Positions 46,957 through 56,403 of a stretch of 64,000 nt of DNA are shown in pieces. The translations under genes were made by a program, and so were the position numbers. Numbering within the stretch: position 1 is the first letter of the stretch; each line of letters begins with the position of its first letter. The notes under the pieces are model-generated. The model did not search any database. It had not been told where the DNA came from and saw only the letters and a program-made list of their open reading frames with translations. This stretch comes from Roseiarcus sp963764955 (GTDB taxonomy: Bacteria > Pseudomonadota > Alphaproteobacteria > Rhizobiales > Beijerinckiaceae), in NCBI GenBank assembly GCA_963764955.1, contig CAVXVE010000025.1, positions 1 through 64,000 of the forward strand, in the 5' to 3' direction.

Positions 46957-48711
46957 GTAGGTTCGATCGTCCACCGGACGCTCCAGGGGCCGAGCGTCGC
47001 TTCAGCCTCGCCGCAGCGCCAGAACGGCCGTTCGCCAATGGGGGGAGCTTCGATTTCTCGCGCCGAGAGGTTGGCGTCGAGCAGAAGGCGGCGGTCCTGA
47101 GCCTGCCAGACGACCCGGACGGCCTGTTCGCCCAGAACGCGCGCCTCGCCGCCATGCCGGATACGAGGCAGGAGCGGGCGGACATGTTCGCGGCGCGCGT
47201 CGAGCAGCGCTCGATAATAGGCCAGATGATCCGAATTCGAGCCGCCCCCAGTCCAGCTTGGACGCAAGGAAGGTGGCTTCCGCGCACGGATCGGGGATCT
47301 TCGCCACCCGTTCCGGGTCGGCGAACTCCGGAAAGCGCGAGAATTCCTCGCGTCGCCCTTTGCGCACCGCCTCGGCCAGTTCCCCGCGGAAGTCGCAGAA
47401 GAACAGAAATGGCTGTTCCGCGCCCCATTCCTCGCCCATGAACAGCATCGGGATCTGCGGCGCGAGCAGATAGACGCTCGCAAGCGCCCGGATGGCTTCG
47501 GGAGGGGCCAGCCTGTTCAGCCGTTCGCCGAAGGCGCGGTTGCCGATCTGGTCGTGGTTCTGAATGAATGAGACGAAAGCGGCTGGCGGCAGTCCCGCGC
47601 TTGGGCCCCCGCGAGGCGCATTGCGGTATGGCATCATCTCGCCCTGATAGGCGAAGCCCTCGGCGAGCGCTCTTCCCAGAAGCTCCGTTCCCCCATAGGC
47701 GGCGTAATAGCCGCTGCTTTCACGCGTGGCCGCGACATGGAGAACGTGATGAACGTCGTCATTCCATTGCGCGGTGTAGAGCTCGGCCTCGCCGCCGCGG
47801 CGCGCCAGACGGCGCGGGTCGTTGCTCTCGTTCTCAAGCAGCAAGTGGATGGGCCTGTGAAAGCGCGATCGAAGCCTTGTCGCGAGTTCGTCGATGAGAT
47901 CGGGCCGCGTATCGTCCTTGATCGCGTGGACGGCGTCGAAGCGCAATCCATCGAGATGGAATTCCTCGATCCAATATTCGGCGTTCTCGATGAAGAATTC
48001 GCGCACCGGGCGCGAATTCGCGCCGTCGAACCGGATCGCGTCGCCCCAGGGGGTTTTATGCCGGCTGGTGAAGAACTCGGCGGCATAGAGCGGCAGAAAG
48101 TTCCCCTCGGGGCCGAAGTGGTTGTAGACGACGTCGAGCAGCACGGCGATCCCCTTCCCGTGAGCCGCCTCGACGAAGGATTTGAAATCCTCCGGCCGGC
48201 CATAGCTTGCATCGGGAGCGTAGGGAAACGCGCCGTCATAGCCCCAGTTCCAGCGGCCGCTGAAATCGCTGACCGGCATGATCTCGATGGCGGTGACGCC
48301 GAGCTCGGCCAGATGAGCGAGCTTCGATGCGGCTCCCGCGAACGTGCCTTCAGGCGAAAAAGCGCCGAGATGGAGCTCGTAGAGCACGATGTCGTCCCAT
48401 TCGCGGCCCTCCCAGGATTCCCGCCAGCGATAGGCGCCTGGATCGATCGCCTCGCTCGGGCCGTTGACGTCGTCGGGCTGAAACCGGGACGCCGGGTCCG
48501 GAACCTCACGCCCGCCCGCCAGCGCGAACCGGTAGCGCGCGCCCGCGCCAAGTCCTTCCACGAAGGTTTCGAAGAAACCATTTTGTCCCGAAGTCATGGC
48601 GAACGGGGCGTCTCTTCCCTCGATCACGAGGTCGACTTGAGCTTGGGATGGGGCCCAGAGACGAAATCGTATCCCGTCTCGCTCGAAAGAGGGGCCGTGC
48701 GTCCATTTCAT
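46953..48711 (-). pseudogene. treZ: Maltooligosyltrehalose trehalohydrolase, frameshifted near 3' end
   Basis: Starting at 48711 (MKWTHGPSFERDGIRFRLWA), it has the CBM48 domain, then the GH13 barrel with YELHLGAFSPEGTF, DVVYNHFGPEGNFL, nucleophile aspartate in DGLRFDAVHAIKDD, acid in LLLENESNDPR and FIQNHDQIGNRAFGERL. One frame change near 47235 shifts the reading to the C-terminal beta domain (DHLAYYRALLDARREHVRPL). TreZ releases trehalose from maltooligosyltrehalose. The gene is first in the treZ-treY pair. Corrected length is about 586 residues, as expected. Confidence 0.9.
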
Positions 48712-48839
48712 TTCACGCGGTCTTTCGCTTCGCGGCCGGAATCGACCCGTTTCAATCGCCACTTAACAAGCTTCCGAGCGCCGTGCAGTTCCCGAAAACG
48801 GTTAAGCGCCCAAAAGCGGGCGACAGCCCGACCCTTGGC

Positions 48840-48983
48840 GCAGCGGGCGGCGTTCCGGTCGGCTATCTCCTGTTCGAGGGCGAGCAGCATGGGTTCCGGA
48901 GGGCCGAGACCATCAAGCGGGCGCTCGACGCGGAGCTTTATTTCTATGCGCTGCTCGTCCTGCGCTCCGGGCGCCGATTCTGA
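48840..48983 (+). pseudogene. S9 peptidase (prolyl oligopeptidase family) C-terminal remnant
   Basis: The plus strand reads VPVGYLLFEGEQHGFRRAET, then IKRALDAELYFYALLV and stops at 48983. It is the last ~48 residues of an S9 acylaminoacyl-type peptidase, with the catalytic histidine in EGEQHGF. No hydrolase sequence lies upstream, where the strand is antisense to treZ. It is a relic left by a deletion or rearrangement. Confidence 0.65.
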
Positions 48984-49320
48984 GCCTAGCGGCATTTTTA
49001 CCGGCGCGCCTCAAGGATTTCAGTCGCTTACGACCCCGTTTAGTTCCGCGGGTAATTTCCAAGCCCTGCTTCGACCTCGTTCTGAGGAGCGTCGAAGACG
49101 CGTCTCGAAGAACGCTCCAGAGCGCATGACCAGCGCCGTCTTCTGGACCATCCGTCGACACGCTCGCTTCGCGAGCGGCTTGAGGCATGAGGCCGGTGGA
49201 TAAGCCCGGCATCCCGAAGGCCCCCACCTTGGGAGTTACGTCCGCGCCTTCGCAAGCTGGAGAAATGCCGTCCTTTTGGGGTCGGTTTTAAACACAACAA
49301 GTATGTTATATACGCCCCCC
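48984..49320. repeat. Intergenic region with degenerate palindromic repeat
   Basis: Around 49075-49190 are CCTCGTTCTGAGGAGCGTCG and CGCTCGCTTCGCGAGCGGCT followed by TTGAGGCATGAGG. They resemble the widespread rhizobial palindromic element whose parts are CTGAGGAG, GAAGACGCGTCTCGAAG and GCATGAGG. The copy is diverged and interrupted. Nothing else is evident between the S9 fragment and the IclR stop. Confidence 0.4.
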
Positions 49321-50097
49321 TCACATGAGCAGGGGCTGAACCGCTCTCGCGGCGGCTTTGAGCGGGGGCAGAAACTGGGCGATCATGTCGTCCGGCGATA
49401 CGCGGTCGACATGGGCGCCGACGTTGATCGCCGCGATGACCGCGCCGTCATACCGCCTGACCGGAACGGCGATCGAGCGAAAGCCGGGCTCGGCCTCGCG
49501 ATCCACCAGCGAATAGCCTTTGGCCCGGTCCTCCGCGATGATTGCGGCCAGGCGGCCGGGATCGAGCACCGTGCGCTCGGTCATGGCCACGCGCTCCGCC
49601 CGGCGCAGCGCCTCGATCAGAAGCGCGTCCGAAAGGCGCCCGAGCAGGACGCGTCCGACCGAGGTGCAGAAAGCGGGCAGGCGATAGCCGATGTCGATTC
49701 CGGCCGAAAACACCCGGGCGGGGCTGGCGCGCGCGACGAAAACGGCCTCTTCGCCGTCGAGAATCGCCATCGAACAGACTTCGCGCGTTTCGGTCGCCAC
49801 CTCGTCGATCATCGGCTGGAGGACCGCGACGATCTGGTTCGACGACAGATAGGCCGACGCAAGCGACAGGACGCGGGGGGTGAGCGCGAACAGGCGCCCG
49901 TCGCTGTCGACGAAGCCGCCCCGCTGGAAGGTGAACAGGATGCGCCGCGCCGTCGCCCGGGCGAGACCGGCGGCTTTCGCGACTTCGCTCAAGCTCATCG
50001 GCTTGCCCCCGGCCCCGAGAACCTGCAGCGTGCGCAAACCCCGGTCGAGGCTCTCGATATATTCAGGAGCGGCGGGCGCTTTGCTCTCGGTCGCTAT
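49321..50097 (-). CDS. IclR-family transcriptional regulator, apparent ATA start
   Basis: An N-terminal winged helix (SLSEVAKAAGLARATARRIL) and a C-terminal effector domain (VATETREVCSMAILDGEEAV, PAFCTSVGRVLLG, GYSLVDREAEPGFRSIAVPV) place it in the IclR group, near PcaR/PobR regulators of aromatic catabolism. No ATG, GTG or TTG opens the full domain. An ideal AAAGGAGGA lies five bases before an in-frame ATA at 50097, and translation from there gives the conserved YIESLDRGLRTLQVLG. The alternative TTG at 50037 would cut this. It is divergent from the Rieske operon, whose promoter region holds two matching palindromes, its likely operators. Confidence 0.88.
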   Translation of the reverse strand: MATESKAPAAPEYIESLDRGLRTLQVLGAGGKPMSLSEVAKAAGLARATARRILFTFQRGGFVDSDGRLFALTPRVLSLASAYLSSNQIVAVLQPMIDEVATETREVCSMAILDGEEAVFVARASPARVFSAGIDIGYRLPAFCTSVGRVLLGRLSDALLIEALRRAERVAMTERTVLDPGRLAAIIAEDRAKGYSLVDREAEPGFRSIAVPVRRYDGAVIAAINVGAHVDRVSPDDMIAQFLPPLKAAARAVQPLLM

Positions 50098-50236
50098 GGC
50101 GTCCTCCTTTGCGATTATGCCAAGACCCGATGATCGGCGCCGATCATCGCCTTAATCGCCGAAGCGCGAATGCACCCCCGCGCCGCCCGTGCGGAATTGA
50201 GCGCGATGAGTCGCGCTCAATAGAATGCGGTTAGGC

Positions 50237-50251
50237 GTTCGACAGACGAAC
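50237..50251. promoter_or_regulatory. Putative IclR operator, copy 1
   Basis: GTTCGACAGACGAAC, an inverted repeat of GTTCG around five bases. It matches the second copy (50365) at 14 of 15 positions. It lies 140 bases upstream of the IclR start, probably controlling the regulator promoter. Confidence 0.65.
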
Positions 50252-50364
50252 ATATAACCCCGCTTTACGTCGCTCCAAACGACGCGCCGCCGGCTTTTTG
50301 ACGCCTGGAAAAGCGCCCTACGACGCTTGTCGTGGAAATGGACCTGTGCAACAATCGGACAAAC

Positions 50365-50379
50365 GTTCGGCAGACGAAC
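50365..50379. promoter_or_regulatory. Putative IclR operator, copy 2
   Basis: GTTCGGCAGACGAAC, 32 bases upstream of the Rieske oxygenase ATG, so it would block or activate this promoter at close range. With copy 1 it lies 128 bases apart in a divergent regulator/operon region, the normal layout for IclR-type control. Confidence 0.65.
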
Positions 50380-50410
50380 GCCTCGCTATGTCAGGCTGAG
50401 GAGCCGCGCC

Positions 50411-51769
50411 ATGATGAATCAGGAACAGAACGACCTGATCACCCGGATCGGGCCGGACACGCCCTGCGGCCGGCTGATGCGCAACTACTGGCAGCCCGCC
50501 GCGCTGGCGGCGGAACTCGCCGGGCCGCGGCCGATCAAACCCGTCCGTCTGCTCGGAGAGGATTTCGTCCTCTTCCGGGACGAAGCGGGGCGGCTCGGCT
50601 TGATGGACCGCGATTGCCCGCATCGCGGCGCGGACCTGGCGTTCGGGCGCCTCGAGAACGGCGGCCTGCGCTGCGCGTTCCACGGCTGGCTGTTCGACGT
50701 CGAGGGGAAATGCCTCGAAACGCCCGCCGAGCCGGCGGATTCACCGCTCTGCCAGAACATCCGCCAGCGCGCCTGTCCGGTGGTGGAGCGGAGCGGAATC
50801 CTATGGGCCTATCTCGGCGAGGGCGAGCCGCCGGCTTTTCCCGAGATCGACTGCTTCGTCGCGCCCGACGCTTATACGTTCGCGTTCAAGGGGCTGATGG
50901 AATGCAACTGGCTTCAGGCGCTCGAAGTCGGCATCGATCCGGCGCACGCCTCGTTCCTGCATCGCTTCTTCGAGGACCAGGACACCTCCGCCGCCTATGG
51001 CAAGCAGTTCCGCGCCGCCTCCGCCGGTTCCGAGCTTCCGATGACCCGGATCCTCCGGGAATACGATCGCCCCATCATCAATGTCGAGCGCACCGAATAT
51101 GGCCTTCGCCTGATCGCGCTTCGCCAGCTCAATGACGACGAGATGCATGTCCGGGTGACCAATCAGCTCTTCCCGCACGCCTTCGTCATCCCGATGAGCG
51201 CGGAGATGACGATCACCCAATGGCATGTCCCGGTTGATGACGAGAATTGCTACTGGTATGCGATCTTCACCAGCTACGCGAGCCCCGTGGACAAGCAGAA
51301 AATGCGCGACCAGCGGCTCGAGCTTTACGCGCCTCCGGACTATCGCTCGCGCCGCAACAAGGCCAACGACTACGGCTTCGATCCGCACGAGCAGGCGACC
51401 GAAACCTATACGGGCATGGGCCTCGACATCAACGTGCATGACCAATGGGCGGTCGAATCGATGGGCAGGATTCAGAACCGCACGCGCGAACATCTCGGGC
51501 AATCGGACAAGGCCATCATTCAGTACCGGCGGCTCCTGCGCGAGCAGATCGAAAAGGCGCAAGGGGGGCAGAAGCCGATGCTGTTCCTTGACGCTACGAG
51601 CGCGCGCGGCGTGCAGGGTCCCGCCACTATGGACGGCGTCGGGCCTGCGCTTGGCTGGGAGACCTACTGGATGGAGGTCGACGTCAGGCGCCGCAGGGGC
51701 TCGCCCTGGATGGCGCCCGCTCAAGCAGAGACTACGGCCAAAACGCCGCGCCTGTCGGCCGCGGAATAG
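50411..51769 (+). CDS. Rieske non-heme iron aromatic ring-hydroxylating oxygenase, alpha subunit
   Basis: The start at 50411 (MMNQEQNDLITRIGPDTPCG) fits the phthalate 4,5-dioxygenase-like subgroup. The Rieske cluster ligands are C69, H71, C88 and H91 (CPHRGADLAFG...CAFHGW). The mononuclear iron site shows in EVGIDPAHASFLHRFF, with H179 and H184, and the bridging D176. Length 452 is normal. It inserts O2 into an aromatic or similar ring, with electrons from a reductase not encoded in the window. It heads an operon with a glutamine-synthetase-like ligase and an importer, and is controlled by the divergent IclR regulator. The precise substrate is not predictable. Confidence 0.93.
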   Translation: MMNQEQNDLITRIGPDTPCGRLMRNYWQPAALAAELAGPRPIKPVRLLGEDFVLFRDEAGRLGLMDRDCPHRGADLAFGRLENGGLRCAFHGWLFDVEGKCLETPAEPADSPLCQNIRQRACPVVERSGILWAYLGEGEPPAFPEIDCFVAPDAYTFAFKGLMECNWLQALEVGIDPAHASFLHRFFEDQDTSAAYGKQFRAASAGSELPMTRILREYDRPIINVERTEYGLRLIALRQLNDDEMHVRVTNQLFPHAFVIPMSAEMTITQWHVPVDDENCYWYAIFTSYASPVDKQKMRDQRLELYAPPDYRSRRNKANDYGFDPHEQATETYTGMGLDINVHDQWAVESMGRIQNRTREHLGQSDKAIIQYRRLLREQIEKAQGGQKPMLFLDATSARGVQGPATMDGVGPALGWETYWMEVDVRRRRGSPWMAPAQAETTAKTPRLSAAE

Positions 51770-51797
51770 AGGGCGGCGTCGGGCCGGGGAGCCGCTC

Positions 51798-53234
51798 TTG
51801 AGTTTCGTTGCGCGACATGGACTGTGGTCGAAGGAGCAGGAATACGCCGCAGCCGGGATTCGCGAAAGTGTCGAGAAGCGCGGCCTCGAGACGGTCCGAT
51901 TCTCGTTTCCCGACCAGCACGGGATTCTGCGCGGCAAGACTCTGATCGCGGCCGACGCGCTCGGCGCGCTCGAAAACGGCTGCATGGCGACGACCACCCT
52001 TCTCGCCAAGGACACCTCGCACCGAACCGTCTTTCCGGTCTTCACCGCCGGCGGCGGATTCGGGATGGCGGAGATGCAGGGCGCGGCCGACCTCCTGCTC
52101 ATTCCCGACCCCACGACCTTCCAGGTTCTGCCATGGGCGGCGGGCGCGGGCTGGGTTCTGTGCGATCTTTATTTCGCCAACGGCCGGCCGGTCCCTTTCG
52201 CCACCCGCGGCCTCATGCGCTCGGTGCTCGGCGAGCTTGCGAAGCGCGGCTTCGACCTCAAGGCTGGAATCGAAGTCGAGTTTCATCTGTTCAGGCTCGA
52301 GGATGGCCGCACGGCCCCCGAGCACGCCGGCCAGCCGGGCGAGCCGCCGGAAGTCTCCCTGCTCTCGCATGGCTATCAATATCTGACCGAGCAGCGCTAC
52401 GATCTCATGGAGCCGGCGCTCGAACTGATCCGCCGCGACGTAATGGCGCTCGGCCTGCCCTTGCGCTCGATCGAAGTCGAATACGGTCCGAGCCAGTGCG
52501 AATTCGTCTTCAGGCCCTCGATCGGACTTGCCGCGGCCGACACGATGACGCTCTTCCGCAGCGCGGTGAAGCAGGTCGCCCGGCGGCATGGCTACCACGC
52601 GACCTTCATGTGCCGGCCGAAGATCCCCAATGTCATGTCCTCGGGCTGGCACCTGCATCAGTCGCTCGTTTCCCTGGAGACCGGCGAGAACGCATTCATG
52701 TCGAATCGCGAGGACGAGCCCTTGTCCGCGCTGGGGCGCGCTTATATGGCGGGCCTGCTTGCCCATGCGCGCGCATCGACCGTCTTTTCGACGCCGACGA
52801 TCAACGGCTACAAGCGCTATCGCTCCTATTCCCTCGCTCCGGATCGGGTGATCTGGGGACGCGACAATCGTGGCGTGATGATCCGCGTGCTGGGCGGCCC
52901 GAACGATCCCGCGACCCGTCTCGAGAACCGCGTCGGCGAGCCGGCCGCCAACGCCTATCTCTACATGGCCTCGCAGGTTCTCGCCGGCCTCGACGGCGTG
53001 GACCGGGCGCTCGATCCGGGGCCCTCGGCCGATACGCCTTACGAGGCCGAGGCGGAGCTCCTGCCGAGGTCGCTGCGCGAAGCGGTGTTCGCGCTCCGCG
53101 ACGATCCTTTCTTTCGGGCGAAAATGGGGGCGGAGTTCGTCGACTATTACGTGCATATCAAGAATGCCGAGATCGACCGCTTCCAGTCCGAGGTGACGGA
53201 TTGGGAGCAGCGCGAATATTTCGAGATGTTCTGA
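51798..53234 (+). CDS. Glutamine-synthetase-like gamma-glutamyl ligase
   Basis: TTG at 51798, after GGGGAG, gives a 478-residue protein. The GS catalytic fold is clear: metal-binding glutamates in KAGIEVEFHLF and SIEVEYGPSQCEF, the ATP-site histidine in VMSSGWHLHQSL, NGYKRYRSYSLAPD and the arginine pair in RLENRVGEPAANAYLY. It belongs to the type I-like catabolic ligases (PuuA/GlnA3/aniline-ligase-like), which join glutamate to amines. Placed between a Rieske oxygenase and a HAAT importer, it may gamma-glutamylate an amine substrate, as in aniline or isopropylamine degradation. Ammonia assimilation is unlikely because the gene is in a catabolic operon. Confidence 0.88.
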   Translation: MSFVARHGLWSKEQEYAAAGIRESVEKRGLETVRFSFPDQHGILRGKTLIAADALGALENGCMATTTLLAKDTSHRTVFPVFTAGGGFGMAEMQGAADLLLIPDPTTFQVLPWAAGAGWVLCDLYFANGRPVPFATRGLMRSVLGELAKRGFDLKAGIEVEFHLFRLEDGRTAPEHAGQPGEPPEVSLLSHGYQYLTEQRYDLMEPALELIRRDVMALGLPLRSIEVEYGPSQCEFVFRPSIGLAAADTMTLFRSAVKQVARRHGYHATFMCRPKIPNVMSSGWHLHQSLVSLETGENAFMSNREDEPLSALGRAYMAGLLAHARASTVFSTPTINGYKRYRSYSLAPDRVIWGRDNRGVMIRVLGGPNDPATRLENRVGEPAANAYLYMASQVLAGLDGVDRALDPGPSADTPYEAEAELLPRSLREAVFALRDDPFFRAKMGAEFVDYYVHIKNAEIDRFQSEVTDWEQREYFEMF

Positions 53235-53250
53235 GTGGAGGCGGCTTAAG

Positions 53251-54444
53251 ATGCGTCGGGAGATCGCAATGAACGGACTGAGCAGACTTCTTTTGGCGGC
53301 GACGGCTTTCTCCATGCTGGGGGCCGCGGCTTTCGCCGATCCGGTCAAGGTCGGCGTGATCGGGCCGATGTCCGGCCCGTTCGCCCTTTACGGGCAGAAC
53401 TTCAAGATGGGCATCGACGCCTGGGTCGCGGAGCACGGCTCGAAAGTCGCAGGCCACGACGTCGAGTTCATCTATCGCGATGAGGGGACGCCGAATCCGG
53501 CCCATTCCAAGGCTCTGGCGCAGGAGCTTCTGGTCAAGGACAAGGTGGACTATCTCGCCGGCGCCTATTTCACGCCGGACGCTATGGCCATCGCGCCGCT
53601 TCTGGCGGAGGCGAAGACGCCGCTCGTCGTGATGAATGCGGCGACCTCGTCGATCACGACCAAGAGCCCCTATATCGTGCGCACCTCGTTCACGATGTGG
53701 CAGAACGCCGTGCCGGCGGCGAAGGCCGCGAAAGCCGCCGGCGCCAAGAAAGTCGCGATTGCGGTCAGCGACTACGGTCCGGGAATCGATGCGCTGGATG
53801 CGTTCAAGAAGACCTTCGAGGGCGAGGGCGGCTCGGTCGTCGAATCGATCCGCATGCCGCTCAGCACCACGGACTTCGGCCCGATCATGCAGCGCATCAA
53901 GGATTCGGGCGCCGACATGATCTTCACCTTTCTGCCCTCCGGTCCCCCGACGCTCGGATTCGTCAAGGCCTATATCGACAACGGCCTCAAGGCTCAGGGC
54001 GTCAAGCTGATATCGACTGGCGATGTGGTGCCGGATCCGGATCTCGCGGCGATCGGCGACGCGGGCGTCGGCATCCTGTCGACCTACCATTATTCGGTCG
54101 CCCACGATTCTCCCGAGAACAAGGCCTTTCTGGCGCAGATCGCCAAGGACGGCGACAAGGTCGGCGAAGTGACGATGACCGCTGTCGCCGCTTATGACGG
54201 CGCGCGGCTGATCTACAAGATGATCGAGGCGACGGACGGCCAGCGCGATCCCGACAAGGCGATCGCCGCGGTCAAGGGCATGCAATGGGTGAGCCCGCGC
54301 GGTCCGGTGTCGATCGATCCGGAGACGCGGCACATCCGGCAGAACGTCTATCTTCGCAAAGTGGAAAACGTGGACGGCAAGCTCGTCAACAAGGAAATCG
54401 AGACCTACAAGGATCAGCCCGACTGGGGTCTCGAGAAGCACTGA
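53251..54444 (+). CDS. HAAT ABC transporter substrate-binding protein (LivK-like)
   Basis: A 397-residue periplasmic protein with signal peptide MNGLSRLLLAATAFSMLGAA (from the second ATG at 53269, which has GGGAG six bases upstream), cleavage near AFA-DP. It opens VKVGVIGPMSGPFALYGQNF and follows the periplasmic-binding type 1 fold (LLAEAKTPLVVMNAATSSIT, GAKKVAIAVSDYGPGIDALD). In operons with Rieske oxygenases this family usually binds aromatic acids or amides, not branched-chain amino acids. It is followed by two permeases and two ATPases, a complete importer. Confidence 0.9.
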   Translation: MRREIAMNGLSRLLLAATAFSMLGAAAFADPVKVGVIGPMSGPFALYGQNFKMGIDAWVAEHGSKVAGHDVEFIYRDEGTPNPAHSKALAQELLVKDKVDYLAGAYFTPDAMAIAPLLAEAKTPLVVMNAATSSITTKSPYIVRTSFTMWQNAVPAAKAAKAAGAKKVAIAVSDYGPGIDALDAFKKTFEGEGGSVVESIRMPLSTTDFGPIMQRIKDSGADMIFTFLPSGPPTLGFVKAYIDNGLKAQGVKLISTGDVVPDPDLAAIGDAGVGILSTYHYSVAHDSPENKAFLAQIAKDGDKVGEVTMTAVAAYDGARLIYKMIEATDGQRDPDKAIAAVKGMQWVSPRGPVSIDPETRHIRQNVYLRKVENVDGKLVNKEIETYKDQPDWGLEKH

Positions 54445-54541
54445 TCCCGACGCAAGCCTGATCGGGAGCAGGCGCTCCATGCGGCCGCGGTCTCGGCGGC
54501 GCGTATTTCGGACGCGCCTCAGGGGAGGGTGACGGATTGCG

Positions 54542-55414
54542 ATGGCGCTGACCTTACTCAGCCTCGTCATCGACGCCGTCTCCTATGGCATGGCGCTGTT
54601 CATCATATCGATCGGCCTGTCGATCATGATGGGGCTCATGCGCGTGGTGAACCTCGCGCATGGCGCGTTCGCGATGATCGGCGGCTATTTCGCGTCCTAT
54701 GCGCTGGTCAGTCTCGGCGCTCCCTATCTCGTCGCGGCGCTGATCGCGGTCGTTGGGACGATCGTCGTCTCCATCCCGTTCGAGCTTCTGCTTTACCGCC
54801 GCATCTACCGGAAGTCGGACTCGCTGACCCAACTCCTCATGACCATCGGGATCACGTTCTTCATCATCGGGGTGATGAACTTCGTCTTCGGCCCGACGGT
54901 GAAGCCCATTCCGCTGCCGCCGTGGCTCAGCGGTCCGGTCGATATCGGCTTCCGGATGGTCCCGGCCCATCGCATCTTCGTCGTCATATGCGGCGCTCTC
55001 ACCGCGCTCGCGCTCTGGGCCCTGTTCGACCGGACCGACTTCGGCGTGCGGCTCAGGGCCGCGGTCGATGACAGCGACATGGCGGAATCGCTCGGCATCC
55101 GAACCGATGTCCTTTATCTCCTGACCTTCGCGCTCGCCGTCGGCCTCGCCGCTTTCGGAGGGGTGGTCGGCGCGGAGCTTCTGCCGATCGAACCCTATTA
55201 CGCGCTGCGCTACATGGTGATCTTTCTTGTCGTCGTCTCGGTCGGCGGCGCAGGCTCGATCGCAGGGGCGCTGGCGGCGTCGTTCCTGCTCGGCCTTGCG
55301 GATACGACGGGGAAATATTTCATGCCGGAATATGGCGATTTCTTCTTTTACGCCGCGGTCATCGCGATCGTGTTCCTGTTTCCCAACGGACTGCTGGGGC
55401 GAGAACCCGGATGA
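54542..55414 (+). CDS. HAAT ABC permease (LivH-like)
   Basis: A 290-residue membrane protein with the LivH opening, GLSIMMGLMRVVNLAHGAFA, followed by MIGGYFASYALVSLG, and the C-terminal VVSVGGAGSIAGALAASFLL. About eight helices. GGGGAGGG lies a few bases before its ATG. It overlaps livM by four bases (ATGA) and forms the membrane channel with it. Confidence 0.93.
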   Translation: MALTLLSLVIDAVSYGMALFIISIGLSIMMGLMRVVNLAHGAFAMIGGYFASYALVSLGAPYLVAALIAVVGTIVVSIPFELLLYRRIYRKSDSLTQLLMTIGITFFIIGVMNFVFGPTVKPIPLPPWLSGPVDIGFRMVPAHRIFVVICGALTALALWALFDRTDFGVRLRAAVDDSDMAESLGIRTDVLYLLTFALAVGLAAFGGVVGAELLPIEPYYALRYMVIFLVVVSVGGAGSIAGALAASFLLGLADTTGKYFMPEYGDFFFYAAVIAIVFLFPNGLLGREPG

Positions 55415-56403
55415 GCCTTGCTCCCGCCCGCTTTCCCTTGGCCTTCGGCGTCCCGCTGGGATCGGAGCTGGCCGCTCTGGTCGCGGTCGGCTTGCTCGGC
55501 GCGCTCGGATACGTGGTGTTTCCGGACGATCTTGCGTTCCTCACCCGTCTCATCAGCATCGCGCTGCTCGTCCTGTCGCTCGATCTCGTGACCGGCTATT
55601 GCGGCGTGGCGACGCTCGGACAGGCGGCGCTGTTCGGCGTCGCCGCCTATGCCGCGGGGAACGCCTGCATCGCCGGGCTGACCAATCCCTTCCTGCTTCT
55701 CATGGTCGGGATGATGGCGGGGGTCGTGACGGGGATCCTGTCCGGTCTTCTCATCGGCCGTTTTCGCGGCCTGCAACAGCTCGTGCTGTCGATCGCCTTC
55801 GGCGAGCTTGTCGCTGCACTGGCCAACAAGCTCACGCCATGGACCGGCGGCAGCGACGGCCTGTCGGGCGTTACGCCTGCGCCGGTGTTCGGCGTGTTCG
55901 ACTTCGACCTTTACGGCCGCACGCCCTACTGGCTTTCCGTCGGGACGCTCGCAATCATCATGGCCGCGCTCGCCGCTTTCGTGCGCTCGCCGTTCAGCCT
56001 GACCTGCGAGGCGATCCGGGACGACGATCTGCGCGCGCGGATGATCGGCCTCGCCGTCTATCCGCGACTGGTCGCGATGTACGCCGTATCGGGCGCGGTC
56101 GCGGGCGCCGGCGGCGCGCTCAGCGCGATCACGACCGGCGTGGTCGGGCTCGACAGCGTGAGCTTCGAGCGCTCGGCCGAAGTTCTCGTCATGCTGGTCC
56201 TGGGCGGCGCGGGACGTCTCTGGGGCGCGCTTATGGGCGCGATCCTGTTCCAGGTTTTCGAGCACTATGTCACCACGAGCAATCCGTATTCGTGGCTCGC
56301 CCTTGTCGGGCTCATGCTGATCGCCATCGTCGTCTTTGCGCCGGGCGGGCTCATGCGCGGCGTCGATCTCGCCCGGCGGCGGTGGATGAGGAGGCGCGCT
56401 TGA
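55411..56403 (+). CDS. HAAT ABC permease (LivM-like)
   Basis: A 330-residue membrane protein. Motifs include LLVLSLDLVTGYCGVATLGQ, AALFGVAAYAAGNACIAGL, the conserved IRDDDLRARMIGLAVYPRLV loop and VMLVLGGAGRLWGALMGAIL, all as in LivM. Its stop overlaps the livG-like TTG start (TTGA). It pairs with the LivH-like protein. Confidence 0.93.
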   Translation: MSLAPARFPLAFGVPLGSELAALVAVGLLGALGYVVFPDDLAFLTRLISIALLVLSLDLVTGYCGVATLGQAALFGVAAYAAGNACIAGLTNPFLLLMVGMMAGVVTGILSGLLIGRFRGLQQLVLSIAFGELVAALANKLTPWTGGSDGLSGVTPAPVFGVFDFDLYGRTPYWLSVGTLAIIMAALAAFVRSPFSLTCEAIRDDDLRARMIGLAVYPRLVAMYAVSGAVAGAGGALSAITTGVVGLDSVSFERSAEVLVMLVLGGAGRLWGALMGAILFQVFEHYVTTSNPYSWLALVGLMLIAIVVFAPGGLMRGVDLARRRWMRRRA

